A stretch of 64,000 nucleotides of DNA from Acidobacteriota bacterium. GTDB taxonomy: Bacteria > Acidobacteriota > Terriglobia > Terriglobales > Acidobacteriaceae. Made by a program: the position numbers and the translations under genes. This document shows, piece after piece, positions 62,515-64,000 of this stretch; position 1 is the first letter of the stretch, and every line of letters starts with the position of its first letter. The stretch covers positions 1 to 64,000 of the forward strand of contig QIAU01000121.1 of NCBI GenBank assembly GCA_003225055.1, given 5' to 3'. The notes under the pieces were generated by a model. That model made no database searches, had not been told where the DNA came from, and was given only the letters and a program-made list of their open reading frames with translations.

Positions 62515-64000
62515 CTATCTGACAGCAATCAGCAGATTACCAACTTTGTCCATCCAAAACCGCGCGCCCGGCGGCACCACAGTAGTGGCGCTATATTCGG
62601 CAACCACCGCTGGACCAGCATATTTCTTCCCCGGCGGCAGTTCATTGCGGTCGTAGACGGCGGTGGTGAGCTTCTTTCCACCAAACACGATCTTGGTGGT
62701 TTCCTTTAGAGCCTTTGCATGTGAGGACGCGGGCGCGGCAGCGAGTTTCGCTTGAGGGGACTTCATGGTGGCACGCAATCGCAGTGTGACCAACTCCACT
62801 TCTCGTCCCGGGTGGCTGTAGCCATAGCGACGGGCGTGGTGGCGATGAAATGCATCGAGCACCCCGCGGGTGAACGGCACGTTCAACTCGTAGCCTTGGC
62901 CTCGGTAGCGAGCGTCGATGGTGCACTCGTATCGGACAACACCTCTCCAGTGCTCTTCCGCAAATTTGCTCTCTGCAGCTCGACGCAATTTCGAAAACTC
63001 CTTCTCCAATTGAGGCCAGGGCAACTGTTCGGACACGCGCCAGAGCACGGTGCGCGAGTAATCTTTGACGACGTCGCTGACCAGAATGCCGAAGGCCGAG
63101 AGCGCGCCAGGAAGGGCGGGCACGATCACCCGTGGAATACTGAGTACATCGGCAAGTTCGCAGGCGTGAAGGCCACCGGCTCCACCGAAGGCAACTAGCG
63201 CGAACTCACGCGGATCGTATCCACGCTCGATTGAGACCACGCGGATTGCCTTCTCCATTGCGGCATTGATGACGCGAATGACTCCGGCCGCGAACTCTTC
63301 CAGGGAGAACTGGGAGCCGCGTTCCTTAAGCCAGGCAATGACGATTTTCCGCGTGCGTTCGAGATCGAGCGTAAACTCTCCACCCAGGAATCGGTGCGGC
63401 TGAAGGCGTCCGAGCAGGAGGTTCGCGTCGGTCACGGTTGGCTCGGCGCCGCGGCCGTAGCAGATAGGACCAGGGTCGGCACCAGCGGACTCCGGACCAA
63501 CCCGCAGCGCGCCCGCGGCGTCGAAGCGCGCGATTGAGCCGCCGCCCGCCCCCACGGTGTGGATGTCGAGCATGGGCACGCCCACGGGAAGCCCGGCAAC
63601 CTCCCCCTGGCCTCCTGCTCTCGCCTCGCGATCCACAAGGGAAACATCGGTGGACGTTCCGCCCATATCGAATGAGATAATCCGTTCGTACCCGCTTTGT
63701 CTCGCGGTCGTGGCAGCTCCGACCACACCGCCGGCGGGGCCGGATAAAACCGTGCGAACCGGTTCTCCTGCCGCCGAGCTTACGGCGGTGATGCCGCCGC
63801 TCGATTGCATGACGAAGACGCCTGTGCGCGAGTTCTTGTGTCCCGAACTCCATGCTTGCTGTGCGCGGCTTTCGAGATTCTCCAGATAGCGTTGCATGAT
63901 GGGTTGCAAGTACGCATTCACAACCACCGTGCTGGTGCGCTCATATTCGCGAAATTCGGAAAGAATCACATGTGAGACTGAGAGCGGCACGCCCAAGCTT
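62515..64000 (-). CDS. N-methylhydantoinase A / oxoprolinase-type protein, 5' end missing
   Basis: About 494 residues of the C-terminal two thirds are present. The gene runs off the window end. Family features: LGVPLSVSHVILSEFREYERTSTVVVNAYLQPIM, DMGGTSTDVSLVDREARAGG, DIHTVGAGGGSIARFDAAGALRVGPESAGADPGPICYGRG and ALVAFGGAGGLHACELAD. HyuA works with HyuB in ATP-dependent opening of hydantoins or 5-oxoproline. hyuB does not follow here, so it may precede hyuA outside the window. Confidence 0.88.
   Translation of the reverse strand, partial: SLGVPLSVSHVILSEFREYERTSTVVVNAYLQPIMQRYLENLESRAQQAWSSGHKNSRTGVFVMQSSGGITAVSSAAGEPVRTVLSGPAGGVVGAATTARQSGYERIISFDMGGTSTDVSLVDREARAGGQGEVAGLPVGVPMLDIHTVGAGGGSIARFDAAGALRVGPESAGADPGPICYGRGAEPTVTDANLLLGRLQPHRFLGGEFTLDLERTRKIVIAWLKERGSQFSLEEFAAGVIRVINAAMEKAIRVVSIERGYDPREFALVAFGGAGGLHACELADVLSIPRVIVPALPGALSAFGILVSDVVKDYSRTVLWRVSEQLPWPQLEKEFSKLRRAAESKFAEEHWRGVVRYECTIDARYRGQGYELNVPFTRGVLDAFHRHHARRYGYSHPGREVELVTLRLRATMKSPQAKLAAAPASSHAKALKETTKIVFGGKKLTTAVYDRNELPPGKKYAGPAVVAEYSATTVVPPGARFWMDKVGNLLIAVR

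Noticed and set aside
62298-62528. 76-codon minus-strand frame overlapping the end of the hydantoinase gene
   Set aside because: TTG start, no ribosome site, no family. Likely chance.

Overview
The window most likely comes from an acidobacterium of the Terriglobia type (Koribacter/Sulfotelmatobacter-like). This is inferred from protein character, moderately high G+C, the many families found mainly in Acidobacteria, and intergenic DNA full of short word-like repeats. No taxonomic marker was searched.

Region 1 (1-17,901, + strand) is one continuous S10-spc-alpha ribosomal super-operon: rpsJ, rplC, rplD, rplW, rplB, rpsS, rplV, rpsC, rplP, rpmC, rpsQ, rplN, rplX, rplE, rpsN, rpsH, rplF, rplR, rpsE, rpmD, rplO, secY, adk, map, infA, rpmJ, rpsM, rpsK, rpsD, rpoA, rplQ. 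It closes with a clear intrinsic terminator at 17,871. S14, S4 and L36 are the zinc-binding forms. rpsJ, rplW, rpsN (GTG) and infA, rpsD (TTG) use non-ATG starts. A relic of an infA start lies 116 bp upstream of the real one.

Region 2 (17.9-23.6 kb) holds two secreted or anchored unknowns, a decayed beta-barrel gene with a 13-bp tandem duplication, an MFS exporter overlapping a VanZ-like gene tail to tail, and guaB.

Region 3 (23.6-31.1 kb) is the rimP-nusA-infB-ylxP-rbfA-nrnA translation/transcription operon. It has a promoter and a leader hairpin with a T run ahead of rimP, so its expression may be attenuated.

Region 4 (31.1-43.9 kb) is mixed housekeeping: an ArnT-like glycosyltransferase, a GNAT protein, two small membrane proteins coupled to an M24 peptidase, an AlkD-like protein, POT and OPT peptide transporters, YggU, YggS, ComF, an HNH nuclease and a frameshifted four-helix-bundle gene.

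Region 5 (43.9-57.6 kb) is rich in exported proteins: an S9 peptidase, two outer-membrane barrels, a YihY protein, a TPR/DUF1570-like protein, a haem/copper-monooxygenase-like protein and a lipoprotein. Decayed genes lie between them, and a cold-shock gene is followed by a possible group IIC intron stub.

Region 6 (57.6-64 kb) holds a decayed histidine kinase, phoU, a PhoR-like kinase and a PhoB-like regulator (phosphate-type signalling, without pst genes in view), and the 3' part of a hydantoinase A gene cut by the window end.

The most unusual structure is a three-copy, MITE-like element (cores 39,451-39,546; 44,906-45,014; 49,364-49,452). It has terminal inverted repeats AGTTTGTGAC/GTCACAAACT. 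Each copy sits at the same point of a REP-like repeat (GTCATnCTGAGCGAAG) and is flanked by a duplicated CTGAG. Several other dispersed palindromic repeat families occupy the gaps and in places supply Shine-Dalgarno sites, stop codons or extra protein residues.
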